From M0108 sp963841065 (lineage in GTDB: Bacteria > Pseudomonadota > Gammaproteobacteria > Chromatiales > Chromatiaceae): a stretch of 64,000 nt of DNA. Of the stretch, positions 27,828 through 39,041 are shown piece by piece. Position 1 is the first letter of the stretch. Each line of letters opens with the position of its first letter. The position numbers were made by a program, and so were the translations under genes. The notes beneath the pieces were generated by a model. The model saw nothing but the letters and a program-made list of their open reading frames with translations. It did no database searches and was not told the origin of the DNA. The stretch is from contig CAWJBI010000040.1 in the NCBI GenBank assembly GCA_963841065.1, positions 1 to 64,000 of the forward strand, read 5' to 3'.

Positions 27828-29237
27828 CTACCGGGAGGCCGCCGGGTCCGCACCCTTGGCGGCGTCCGCCATGAGGGGCACTGCCGAGACGTTACCCTCC
27901 TGGGTGACGGAACCAGGCGCGGCGGGCTCGATGGCGACCAACTCGATCTCGTAGATGAGGTCCCGCTTGCGCAGGAGGTTGTTGCCGGCGGCGGCGAAAC
28001 CCAGCGCGGGCGGCACGACGACACGCCAACGGTCGCCCTCTCGCATCAGGAGCAGGGCCTCCCGCAGACCAGGAACCAGAATCTCCTCGACCCGCAGGCG
28101 TGCTGGCTCCGGGTCCTCGTGGGTGGAATCGAACACGACTCCCGTCGTCAGTCGCCCTTCGTAACGGAGGGCGACCCGGTCTTGCGGGTCAGGCCGGCGC
28201 CCCTGGCCCGCCTTCAGGATCTCGTACTGGACCCCGCTGGGCAGGGTGACGACGCCCGGCCGTTTGGCATTGAGGACGGCAAAATCATCGACGAACCCCA
28301 GGGTCCGCGCGGGTGGCGGGGTCGGTGGCAGGGTAGCCTCCCCGCTCTCGGCGACGGCGGCGGGTTCGGCCTGAAGCCGCGCGAGGGCCTGGCGCATCGT
28401 CTCCTGGCTCACCCGCGGCTCGGCCTGGGCCAAGGCGTCCAAGGCGCCTTGCAACATTGACCCTGGGTCCGCGCCATCACCCTGACGCGCGAGGCCCGAT
28501 AGGTAACCGCCAAGCTCATAGCCGATGGCGTAGCTGGCCGTCTCTCCGGGCTTGGGAACCGTCGCAGGGGCCTCTTCGGCCCGGGCCGACCTCTCCAGAC
28601 CGGCGCGCAGTTCCGTGACCAGGTCCGCGGCGCTGGCGAAACCCTCGAAACGCACCCAATTGTCACCGGGTCCGCTCCGCAGCAGGGTCAGGGGCGCGTG
28701 ATTCATCTTGTCGCCCCGATAGGCGTCAAAGGCCTTTTGCACCCGGATGCTGTCCTCCAGGCTGCCCGTGAGCAGCACCCATTGAGGGCCGGCATCGAAG
28801 CGCTTGGCATACTGGGCCAAGGCGGACGGGGTATCCTGCTCCGGATCGATGGAGAAGGACACCATCATCACCTGGTCCCGGTCCCCGGCCAACTCACGCC
28901 CCACTTGTTGGAAGGTCGCGCTCATGGCCGGACAGATGGCGGTACAGGTGGTGAAGATAAAGTTTGCCAGGATTGGCTTATCGGTATTCATGAGATCCCG
29001 CAGGATGACGGGCCTACCCTCCTGATCGACCAGGGTGACGTCCGGGATCGGATAGCTGGCCTGGGTTCGCCGCACGCTGGCGGGGGCCGGGTGATGATGA
29101 TGGGCATGAGGGTCGTGCCCGTCGCTGGCGGGCGCCTGCGCGAAGGCCCCTGGACCCTGGGCGAGGCCGGCAAGCACCCAGGTCACCAGAGCAAAACCGA
29201 TGACAGCGGCCGGGGCAATGGGTAAGTGATGATGCAC
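27828..29237 (-). CDS. SCO1/SenC copper chaperone fused to FKBP isomerase
   Basis: About 469 residues in three parts. After a membrane-anchoring helix comes a His-rich segment (HDPHAHHHH, residues ~41-49). The SCO domain (~60-215) has FIFTTCTAICPAMSATF with the CxxxC copper pair (about 98 and 102) and a later His in KMNHAPLTLL (about 180), the third ligand. Then a Mip-type dimerisation region (YAIGYELGGYLSGLARQG) and an FKBP domain (~331-447: SGVQYEILKAGQGRRPDP, VALRYEGRLTTGVVFDST, PPALGFAAAGNNLL). GTG 29237 is preferred over TTG 29252 because GGAGG precedes it by six bases. SCO proteins load copper into cytochrome oxidase CuA sites; the covalent isomerase is unusual. Confidence 0.85.
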   Translation of the reverse strand: MHHHLPIAPAAVIGFALVTWVLAGLAQGPGAFAQAPASDGHDPHAHHHHPAPASVRRTQASYPIPDVTLVDQEGRPVILRDLMNTDKPILANFIFTTCTAICPAMSATFQQVGRELAGDRDQVMMVSFSIDPEQDTPSALAQYAKRFDAGPQWVLLTGSLEDSIRVQKAFDAYRGDKMNHAPLTLLRSGPGDNWVRFEGFASAADLVTELRAGLERSARAEEAPATVPKPGETASYAIGYELGGYLSGLARQGDGADPGSMLQGALDALAQAEPRVSQETMRQALARLQAEPAAVAESGEATLPPTPPPARTLGFVDDFAVLNAKRPGVVTLPSGVQYEILKAGQGRRPDPQDRVALRYEGRLTTGVVFDSTHEDPEPARLRVEEILVPGLREALLLMREGDRWRVVVPPALGFAAAGNNLLRKRDLIYEIELVAIEPAAPGSVTQEGNVSAVPLMADAAKGADPAASR

Positions 29238-29416
29238 GAGGGACCTCCACAAAATAGGGTGAGTTTAGGACCGGATATTGGCGCAGATCAGGCTTTGCCG
29301 CAACCCGCCCGGACGCCCACCCGAATACTCGTGCCCCAAGTGGCGGCCAGTCAGCCGGCCTGGTCGTGATGGGGGGTTTGGACCGGCCATAGGGCGAGAC
29401 CCCGGTCGCGGCCCCC

Positions 29417-29444
29417 AAAAAAAAGCCCCGCCGGGGCGGGGCTT
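29417..29444 (-). terminator. rho-independent terminator of groES-groL
   Basis: Read on the minus strand, an 8-base stem AAGCCCCG / CGGGGCTT with a six-base loop runs into a tract of eight T (A tract at 29417-29424 on the plus strand), about 30 bases past the groL stop. Confidence 0.9.
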
Positions 29445-29474
29445 CGTCTCGCTGGGTCGGATGACCCAGGGCGC

Positions 29475-31128
<1,654 letters not shown>

Positions 31129-31189
31129 GCTTGAGTTCCTTAATTCATTCAGTGGGGTGTAAGGGGGGTCCGGGTGCTGGCGGAGGCGC

Positions 31190-31480
31190 TCAGCCCTCGA
31201 TTACGCCCATGATGTCTTCCTCGCGCATCACGAGGAAATCCTCGCCGTCGAGCTTGACCTCGGTGCCGGAGTACTTGCCAAACAGGACGCGGTCACCGAC
31301 CTTGAGGTCAAGGGCGCGGACCTCGCCATTGTCGAGGGGCTTGCCGTTACCGACGGCAATGATCTTGCCTTGGATGGGCTTCTCGGTGGCGGAATCGGGT
31401 ATGACGATGCCACCAGCCGAGGTGCGCTCTTCTTCCATACGGCGAACGACCACGCGGTCGTGAAGGGGACGAATGTTCAT
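31190..31480 (-). CDS. groES: co-chaperonin GroES
   Basis: A 96-residue lid of the GroEL chamber. MNIRPLHDRVVVRRMEEE is the usual start and TSAGGIVIPDSATEKP is the mobile loop that contacts GroEL. RVLFGKYSGTEVKLDGEDFL and a final VMREEDIMGVIEG complete a standard sequence. It is the first gene of the groES-groL operon, 61 bases ahead of groL, and lies behind a CIRCE-controlled promoter. Confidence 0.97.
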   Translation of the reverse strand: MNIRPLHDRVVVRRMEEERTSAGGIVIPDSATEKPIQGKIIAVGNGKPLDNGEVRALDLKVGDRVLFGKYSGTEVKLDGEDFLVMREEDIMGVIEG

Positions 31481-31590
31481 CGAGAACGGTCTCCGGAGTG
31501 ATAACAGTTGATTTAGATATAGTTTTTGGCCTCCGGCGGCTGGATGTCAGCTACCCGAGGCTCGGCGGTCACGTTGGGCGGCGCCAGTTA

Positions 31591-31617
31591 TTAGCACTCA
31601 CCCCTTGCGAGTGCTAA
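31591..31617 (-). promoter_or_regulatory. CIRCE operator (HrcA binding site)
   Basis: Perfect TTAGCACTC - N9 - GAGTGCTAA, the consensus CIRCE element recognised by the heat-shock repressor HrcA. It starts ~110 bases upstream of groES and touches the -10 box of the promoter. Confidence 0.95.
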
Positions 31618-31644
31618 TAATAGGGGCTCATTGAGGCGTGTCAA
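31617..31644 (-). promoter_or_regulatory. sigma-70 promoter of groES-groL
   Basis: On the minus strand TTGACA (plus 31639-31644), a 16-base spacer, then TATTAT (plus 31617-31622). A CIRCE element begins at the end of the -10 box, so HrcA would cover the transcription start. Confidence 0.85.
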
Positions 31645-31704
31645 GGGTTGGAGCGCGCAAATGTTACGTAGTCGGGTCCCAAAGGAGGGGAGGGCCAGCC
31701 CCCT

Positions 31705-32127
31705 TCAGTGGGATTCGCGGCGATAATCGCCTTCAATGACGCGAGGACCGGCCGGGCCGCCGGGAACCTCCTGGCCCGGGGGCAGGACGACGATAAAGCG
31801 CTTGATGAGGTGCTGGCGAACGGCGGGGATCAGGAGCAAAAACCCCACGGCGTCCGTCAGGAAGCCCGGCAGGAGGAGAAAGAGGCCGGCGACCAGCAGC
31901 AGGGCACCGTCCATCACCGCCAAGGCTGGTAGTTCGCCCTGATCCTTGACCCGGCGGACTCGCGCCAGGACATCAAAGCCCTGCCGCCGCACCAGGTAGC
32001 CACCCAGGGCCGCCGTGAACAGGCTGATGCCGATGGTGGGGAGGACGCCGATCTCGGTACCCACCTGGATGAGAAAATAGAGCTCAACCAGCGGGATACC
32101 GACCAGGAAAAGCAAGAATAGGATCAA
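31705..32127 (-). CDS. fxsA: FxsA family membrane protein
   Basis: A ~140-residue inner-membrane protein. Three to four hydrophobic segments: LILFLLFLVGIPLVELYFLI, VLPTIGISLFTAALGGYLV, LLLVAGLFLLLPGFLTDAVG, LLLIPAVRQHL. The motif LPGFLTDAVG is typical of FxsA/YtxA proteins; in E. coli FxsA over-expression relieves exclusion of phage T7 by F plasmid, but the normal role is unclear. I place the start at TTG 32127 because AGGGG precedes it by about eight bases and hydrophobic sequence begins at once; a longer frame to 32229 exists without a ribosome site. The gene is next to groES-groL, as in many gammaproteobacteria. Confidence 0.8.
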   Translation of the reverse strand: MILFLLFLVGIPLVELYFLIQVGTEIGVLPTIGISLFTAALGGYLVRRQGFDVLARVRRVKDQGELPALAVMDGALLLVAGLFLLLPGFLTDAVGFLLLIPAVRQHLIKRFIVVLPPGQEVPGGPAGPRVIEGDYRRESH

Positions 32128-32291
32128 GTTGGGTTGCCCCTTTAAGATAGAAGAAGAGGGATGCCGGTCCGCGCCGGCCATAATTAAGGGTAACATCCCG
32201 GGATCTTTTGGCCCATGACCGGCACCCAAACTTGGCTCGATCAGGCGCGGACCGGCCGCCAGGTCCCCACCAGCCCTCGGGGTATCACAGC

Positions 32292-32633
32292 ATGACCGAT
32301 GACGTCCTTCTGGCCTTCTGCACCTGCCCGGACGAGGCCGTCGCCCTGTCCCTCGCCGAGACCCTGGTCGACGAGGGGCTGGCGGCCTGCGTGAACCTCC
32401 TGCCGGGAGTGAGGTCCATCTATGTCTGGCAGGGCCAGCGGCAAAGCGACGCCGAGGTCCTGCTGCTGATCAAAACCGCCGCCTCCCGTTTCCCGGAACT
32501 GGCGGCGCGGTTGCGCGAGTTGCATCCCTACGACCTCCCGGAGATCATGGCGGTCCCGATCCGTCACGGCCTGCCCGACTACCTCAATTGGGTTATCACA
32601 TGTACCACCGCCACCTCCCGCACCTCTGCCTGA
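32292..32633 (+). CDS. cutA: divalent cation tolerance protein CutA
   Basis: A 113-residue trimeric ferredoxin-fold protein linked to copper tolerance. MTDDVLLAFCTCPDEAVALS, GLAACVNLLPGVRSIYVWQG, ASRFPELAARLRELHPYDLP and EIMAVPIRHGLPDYLNWV are family signatures. The dsbD gene begins within its 3' end (overlap ~34 bases). CutA-DsbD neighbourhood recalls the cut locus of E. coli, where dsbD is also called cutA2. Confidence 0.92.
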   Translation: MTDDVLLAFCTCPDEAVALSLAETLVDEGLAACVNLLPGVRSIYVWQGQRQSDAEVLLLIKTAASRFPELAARLRELHPYDLPEIMAVPIRHGLPDYLNWVITCTTATSRTSA

Positions 32634-35005
32634 TCCTGATCCTGGCGCTTGTCGCCAGCGCCGCGCCCCGGGCGGAGGAGGAATTTCTCTTGCCGGAGCA
32701 GGCCTTCCCCGTCGTGGCGGTGGCCGAGGGACCAGACACCCTGCTCCTGAACTGGACGGTGGCGGAGGGCTACTACCTTTACCGCAATAAGTTCAAATTT
32801 CGCAGCCTGACGGAGGGCATCCGGACGGGCGAACCCGAGCTACCCGCGGGCGAGAAGCGCCATGACGAATTCTTTGGCGAGGTCGAGATTCTGCGCGGCT
32901 CGGTGGGGGTCAAGCTACCCATCGAGCGGGCAACCGCCAGGGAGGGCACGCGCCTGAGCCTGGAGGTCAGCTCCCAGGGCTGCGCCGACGCTGGCCTCTG
33001 TTACCCCCCCCATCGTCAGACCCTGGCCATCGATATTCCCCCCCTGGCCAGCACCGACGCGGCGGGAGACAAGGCCAAGCCCCTCGGCTCAAACAACAAA
33101 TCCGCCTTGACCCAGTCCCTGGGCCTCGCGGATCCGAATGAGGATCAGGTCCTGCTCCCGGCGGAGGAGGCCTTCCGCCTTGCCGCCGAGATGATGGGGC
33201 CGGATCGCCTGCGCCTTACCTGGACCATCGCCGAGGGCACCTTTCTCTACCGTGACAAGTTGGCCCTCGACCTGGAGGGACCAGCGGGCATCCGCATCGG
33301 CCATTACGAGCTGCCGCCCGCGGAACTGGTGAAGAATGCCGTCAGGCCCGATGGCAGCCTGGGGGACGTGGCCCTCTACCGGGACCGCATCGATCTGGAA
33401 CTGCCCCTCCAGCGGGGCGACACCGCGCCCGCGACCGTCACCCTGGTCGCCAAATTCCAGGGATGCGCCGACATCGGCGTCTGTTACCCCCCCCGTAAGG
33501 AGCGGATCGAGCTGGCCCTGCCCCCGGCGGCCGGAGCCTCTCTGACAGCGGTAGCCCCCGGCGGCGAGCCCCAAACGGCGCCAGAAGCCAGATTAGCCAA
33601 GGCCGACCAGGCCGCGAGCCCAATTCCCACCGCGCCCGCCACCGCACCGCCAACGGCGACCGGCGCCAGCCCCCAGCCCAGCGCCCCCATCTCCGAACAG
33701 GACCGTATTGCCGCCACCCTGGCCAGCGGCAACGTCTGGACGGCCATCGCCCTCTTCTTCGGTTTCGGCCTGCTCCTGGCCTTGACGCCCTGCGTCTTTC
33801 CCATGATTCCCATCCTGTCCGGCATCATCGCCGGCCATGGCCCGGGCCTCTCCACCCGCAAGGCCTTCTGGATGTCCCTGACCTATGTCCTGGCCATGTC
33901 TCTGACCTATGCCATCGCCGGCCTGCTGGCGGGCCTGGGCGGCGCCAACCTCCAGGCCGCCTTCCAGGACCCCTGGATCCTCTCCCTCTTCGCCCTGGTC
34001 TTCGTCGCCCTGGCCCTGTCCATGTTTGGCTTCTACGACCTGCAGTTACCCTCCAGCCTCCAGACCCGGATCGCCGCCTTCAGTCAACGCCAGCAGGGAG
34101 GGCACCTGATTGGCGTCGCCATCATGGGCGTCCTTTCAGCCCTGATCGTGGGTCCCTGCGTGGCGCCACCCCTGGCGGGGGCCCTCATCTTCATCGGTCA
34201 GTCCGGCGATGCCCTCCTGGGCTTCGCCGCCCTCTTCGCCATGGGCCTGGGCATGGGGGCGCCGCTGCTGGCGATCGGCACCTCGGCGGGCAAGCTGCTG
34301 CCCCGGGCCGGCGCCTGGATGGAAGCGGTCAAGGCGGTCTTTGGCGTCGCCCTGCTCGGGGTTGCCATCCTCCTCCTCGAACGCCTGCTGGCCCCCAGTG
34401 TCGCCATGCTGCTCTGGGGCGCCCTGCTGATCTGTTCCGCGACCTACATGGGCGCCCTGCACCACCTGCCCCCCGAGGCCAGCGGCTGGCGCAAGCTATG
34501 GAAGGGCCTGGGGTTGGTCACCCTGGTCTATGGCGGCCTCATGCTGGTGGGGGCGGCGGCGGGGGGCAAGGACACCCTCCAGCCCCTGCGCGGCTTGAGC
34601 TTCGGGCTCGGGGCCGGGACCGCCAACGCCGCCCCTCACGCGAGTTTCAAGGCCATCAAGGGGCTGGCGGACCTGGAGCGGGAACTGGCCGCCGCCCAGG
34701 CCAGCGGCCGCCCCCTGCTGCTGGACTTCTACGCCGACTGGTGCGTGTCCTGCAAGGAGATGGAGCGCTACACCTTCTCGGACCCCGCCGTCGCCGCCGA
34801 GATGGCGCGCTTCGTCCTGCTCCAGGCAGATGTCACGGCCAACGATGAGGAGGACCAGGCCTTGATGCAGGGGCGTTTCGGCATCCCAGGCCCCCCGGCC
34901 ATCCTCTTTTTCGATCCCCAGGGCCAGGAACGGCGCGACCGGCGCCTGGTTGGCTTCATGCCCGCCGCCGAGTTCAGCCGTCATTTGCAGGGCCTGCGCC
35001 CTTGA
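32600..35005 (+). CDS. dsbD: thiol:disulfide interchange protein DsbD with duplicated N-terminal domain
   Basis: Carries electrons from cytoplasmic thioredoxin to periplasmic thiol proteins. 801 residues: signal peptide 1-~27; a first nDsbD domain with CADAGLCYPP (Cys128, Cys134); a second nDsbD domain with CADIGVCYPP (Cys289, Cys295); an Ala/Pro-rich linker; eight membrane helices with LTPCVFPMIP (Cys398) and VGPCVAPPLAGA (Cys520); and a C-terminal thioredoxin domain with DWCVSCKEME (Cys715, Cys718). The usual DsbD has one N-terminal domain, so the tandem pair is notable. ATG 32600 is chosen over an upstream TTG as it starts the signal peptide. The stop overlaps the next start (TTGA). Confidence 0.93.
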   Translation: MYHRHLPHLCLILILALVASAAPRAEEEFLLPEQAFPVVAVAEGPDTLLLNWTVAEGYYLYRNKFKFRSLTEGIRTGEPELPAGEKRHDEFFGEVEILRGSVGVKLPIERATAREGTRLSLEVSSQGCADAGLCYPPHRQTLAIDIPPLASTDAAGDKAKPLGSNNKSALTQSLGLADPNEDQVLLPAEEAFRLAAEMMGPDRLRLTWTIAEGTFLYRDKLALDLEGPAGIRIGHYELPPAELVKNAVRPDGSLGDVALYRDRIDLELPLQRGDTAPATVTLVAKFQGCADIGVCYPPRKERIELALPPAAGASLTAVAPGGEPQTAPEARLAKADQAASPIPTAPATAPPTATGASPQPSAPISEQDRIAATLASGNVWTAIALFFGFGLLLALTPCVFPMIPILSGIIAGHGPGLSTRKAFWMSLTYVLAMSLTYAIAGLLAGLGGANLQAAFQDPWILSLFALVFVALALSMFGFYDLQLPSSLQTRIAAFSQRQQGGHLIGVAIMGVLSALIVGPCVAPPLAGALIFIGQSGDALLGFAALFAMGLGMGAPLLAIGTSAGKLLPRAGAWMEAVKAVFGVALLGVAILLLERLLAPSVAMLLWGALLICSATYMGALHHLPPEASGWRKLWKGLGLVTLVYGGLMLVGAAAGGKDTLQPLRGLSFGLGAGTANAAPHASFKAIKGLADLERELAAAQASGRPLLLDFYADWCVSCKEMERYTFSDPAVAAEMARFVLLQADVTANDEEDQALMQGRFGIPGPPAILFFDPQGQERRDRRLVGFMPAAEFSRHLQGLRP

Positions 35006-35590
35006 AGGCGGGCAAGGTCATTCTGGCGACCGTCCTGGCCGGGGCCATCAGCATCCTGATCGCCGTCCTGGGTCAGACCTGGTGGGGTGATGACAAGGCC
35101 TCCAGCCTGTCCACGCCGGGTCTCCCCAAAAACGCCCAGGCCCCGCTCCGGCACCTGCCCGCCTTCAGCCTGAGGGACCTGGATGGTCAGGAGATCGCCA
35201 GTTCGGCCTGGGCCGGCAAGGTGGTCATCCTGAATTTCTGGGCCACCTGGTGCCCGCCCTGTCTGGGCAGGGATACCCCTCCTTCAGGCCGCGCAAGCGG
35301 CGAGCGAAGCGGTACGGGTGGTGGGGATCGCCATTGACACCCAGGAGGAAGTAGCCCGCTATCTGGCGAAAAACCCGGTCAACTACCCGATCCTGCTGGG
35401 GGGGACCGAGGCCGTCGCGATGTCCCGTCGCCTCGGCAATCGGTTAGAGGGTCTGCCCTTCACCGTGATTTTCGACAGCCAGGGCCGCTGGGTCCATGCT
35501 CACCAAGGGGAGGTCACCCAGGCAATCCTGGGCGAGAAACTGGCGCCCCTGATCGCCAAGGCCCTCCGGACCCCATCGCTGGCCAATTAG
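35002..35590 (+). CDS. TlpA-like membrane-anchored thioredoxin (one frameshift)
   Basis: Periplasm-facing thiol reductase of ~195 residues. One N-terminal helix (VILATVLAGAISILIAVLG) anchors it. The domain reads LPAFSLRDLDGQEIASSAW, VVILNFWATWCPPC (active CxxC), and after an inserted base near 35268, IPLLQAAQAASEAVRVVGIA, IDTQEEVARYLAKNPVNYPI and LEGLPFTVIFDSQGR with the cis-Pro. It starts at TTG overlapping the dsbD stop and probably receives electrons from DsbD, for instance in cytochrome c maturation. Confidence 0.85.
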
Positions 35591-35724
35591 GGATAAAAGC
35601 GCGCGGAACTGGACAGCATCTCGCTGAATCAGGAGAATCCCCCAATTAGCAATCCAGAGACACTTGGTGTCCTCAATCCCATTTAAGTGGCCAGGCCCCG
35701 GCGCCTTCCCACCGGTTTTTGTTC

Positions 35725-36180
35725 ATGCCATCCATCCTCGTGCTCAACGGCCCCAACCTGAACCTGCTCGGTACCCGGGAACCCGGTCATTACGGCCGGA
35801 CGACCCTGGCCAGCATCGAGGAGAGCCTGCGGCGTTTGGCCGAGGTCCTCGGGCTGAGCATCAGCTTCCGGCAGAGCAATGCCGAGCATGAATTGATCGA
35901 TGCCATTCACCAGGCCCCCAGTGAGGGCGTGGCCTTCATCCTTTTCAATCCGGCGGCCTTTACCCACACCAGCGTCGCCCTGCGCGATGCCCTGGCGGCG
36001 GTGGCCATTCCCTTCATCGAGGTGCACCTGTCCAACGTCCACGCCCGCGAGCCCTTTCGGCGCCACTCCTATTTTTCGGACCTGGCGGCGGGTGTCATCA
36101 GCGGCCTGGGGGCCTTGGGCTACGAGTTAGCCCTGCGCGCCGCCGCCGACCGCTTGGCCAGGGACAACACCCAGAACTGA
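35725..36180 (+). CDS. aroQ: type II 3-dehydroquinate dehydratase
   Basis: Third step of the shikimate pathway. A 151-residue flavodoxin-like dodecameric enzyme. MPSILVLNGPNLNLLGTREP carries the early substrate loop and the catalytic Tyr lies in GHYGRTTL; later come RQSNAEHELIDAIHQA, FILFNPAAFTHTSVALRDA and FIEVHLSNVHAREPFRRHS, containing the catalytic His region. The gene directly precedes accB-accC by 11 bases, the arrangement common in gammaproteobacteria. Confidence 0.95.
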   Translation: MPSILVLNGPNLNLLGTREPGHYGRTTLASIEESLRRLAEVLGLSISFRQSNAEHELIDAIHQAPSEGVAFILFNPAAFTHTSVALRDALAAVAIPFIEVHLSNVHAREPFRRHSYFSDLAAGVISGLGALGYELALRAAADRLARDNTQN

Positions 36181-36191
36181 CGCGACACCCC

Positions 36192-36650
36192 ATGGATATC
36201 CGCAAAGTCAAGAAACTCATCGAGCTCCTGGAACAATCCGATATCACGGAAATCGAGATCCGGGAGGGCGAGGAATCGGTGCGCATCAGCCGCGCCAACC
36301 CCTCGGGCATGCCGCTTTACATGCCTGCGGCCCCCCTGCCCGCGTCGCCTCCGCTCGCCCTGGCCCCGCCTGACCTAACCCAGGACCCTTCCTCGCCGGG
36401 CGCGGACATCCCCGAGGGTAACCTGGTGCGTTCGCCCATGGTGGGCACCTTCTACCGCTCGCCCTCCCCCGGTAGCCGGTCCTTCGTCGAGGAAGGTAGC
36501 AGCGTCAAGGTCGGGGACACCCTCTGTATCATCGAGGCGATGAAGATCCTCAACCAAATCGAGTGCGAGAAGGCGGGCACGATCAGGCGCGTCCTGATCG
36601 AGAATGGCCAGCCCGTGGAGTACAACGAACCCCTGTTTGTGATCGACTAG
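36192..36650 (+). CDS. accB: biotin carboxyl carrier protein of acetyl-CoA carboxylase
   Basis: Carries biotin between carboxylase and transferase in fatty acid synthesis. 152 residues: an N-terminal domain (MDIRKVKKLIELLEQSDITE), a Pro/Ala-rich flexible linker (residues ~40-72), and the biotinyl domain with VRSPMVGTFYRSPSPGSRSF and the biotin lysine in IIEAMKILNQIE. All features are normal. Confidence 0.96.
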   Translation: MDIRKVKKLIELLEQSDITEIEIREGEESVRISRANPSGMPLYMPAAPLPASPPLALAPPDLTQDPSSPGADIPEGNLVRSPMVGTFYRSPSPGSRSFVEEGSSVKVGDTLCIIEAMKILNQIECEKAGTIRRVLIENGQPVEYNEPLFVID

Positions 36651-36775
36651 AATCACTCGCGCCGGCAGAGAGAATTTCCGGCCTTATCGCCCAGGAGCGT
36701 CGGTTCCCCCTTCATGCCCCCGACGAACCGGGACCCAGCCGTCTCCCCCAGCGCCCAGACGCGGATCACATCGCC

Positions 36776-38116
<1,341 letters not shown>

Positions 38117-38126
38117 CGGCATCCCC

Positions 38127-39041
38127 ATGCCCTGGCTACAAATCACCCTCGCCACCGACCGGGAGCACGCCACCCTCCTCGAGGCGGCCCTGGAGAACAT
38201 CGGCGCCCTAGCCGTGACCCTGGGCGACGCCGGCGACGAACCCCAACTGGAGCCACCTCCCGGCGCCACGCCCCTCTGGGGCCAGGTCCTGGTGACCGCC
38301 CTCTTTGAACCGGACGAGGCCAGCCGCCAGGACGTCGAGGCCCTGATCGCCTCCCTGGCCGGGCACCTGGCCGCCCCACCCCGCTACGAGCGCATCGAGG
38401 ACCAGGCCTGGGAACACACCTGGCGGGACGACTTCGCCCCCACCCGCTTCGGCGAGCGCCTGTGGGTCTGCCCACGCGGCGAACGACCCGCTGGGGAGCA
38501 GCCCGACCAGGTCATCGTGGAACTGGACCCAGGTCTCGCCTTTGGCACCGGCCACCATCCCACCACGGCCCTCTGCTTGAAGTGGCTGGATGGCGCCGCT
38601 CTGACCGGGACCCGGCTGATCGACTATGGCTGTGGTTCGGGGATTCTCGCCATCGCCGCCCTCAAGCTGGGCGCGGCCCAGGCCCTGGCCGTGGATCATG
38701 ACCCCCAGGCCCTGGAGGCAACCCTAGCGAATGCCAGCGAGAACGGCGTCGCCGATCGGCTGCGTTGCCTGGCGGCCGAGGATATGCCCTCAGGCTTGCG
38801 GGAGGAGATGGCCGACTACCTGGTGGCCAACATCCTCGCCGGTCCCCTGATCGAACTTGCGCCGCGACTCGCGGCCATGGTAAGGCCCGGCGGCACCCTG
38901 GCCCTGTCGGGCCTGCTGCTCGATCAGGTCGGGTCCGTCGCCGCCGCTTACGCCTCCTGGTTTGACCTGGAACCGCCCGAGATGCAGGAGGACTGGGTCC
39001 TGCTCGCCGGCCGCCGCCGGGAGCGGGACCTGGCGTCGTGA
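38127..39041 (+). CDS. prmA: ribosomal protein L11 methyltransferase
   Basis: S-adenosylmethionine-dependent trimethylation of ribosomal protein L11. 304 residues: an N-terminal substrate domain (MPWLQITLATDREHATLLEA) and a Rossmann methyltransferase domain with LDPGLAFGTGHHPTTALCL, LIDYGCGSGILAIAALKLGA (SAM site) and DYLVANILAGPLIELAPRL (NPP-like element altered to NIL). It lies ten bases after accC and overlaps the dusB start. Confidence 0.94.
   Translation: MPWLQITLATDREHATLLEAALENIGALAVTLGDAGDEPQLEPPPGATPLWGQVLVTALFEPDEASRQDVEALIASLAGHLAAPPRYERIEDQAWEHTWRDDFAPTRFGERLWVCPRGERPAGEQPDQVIVELDPGLAFGTGHHPTTALCLKWLDGAALTGTRLIDYGCGSGILAIAALKLGAAQALAVDHDPQALEATLANASENGVADRLRCLAAEDMPSGLREEMADYLVANILAGPLIELAPRLAAMVRPGGTLALSGLLLDQVGSVAAAYASWFDLEPPEMQEDWVLLAGRRRERDLAS

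Noticed and set aside
36563..36775. Upstream extension of accC into accB
   Set aside because: It reads accB in a wrong frame; MIEKLLIANRGEIA at 36776 is the normal start.
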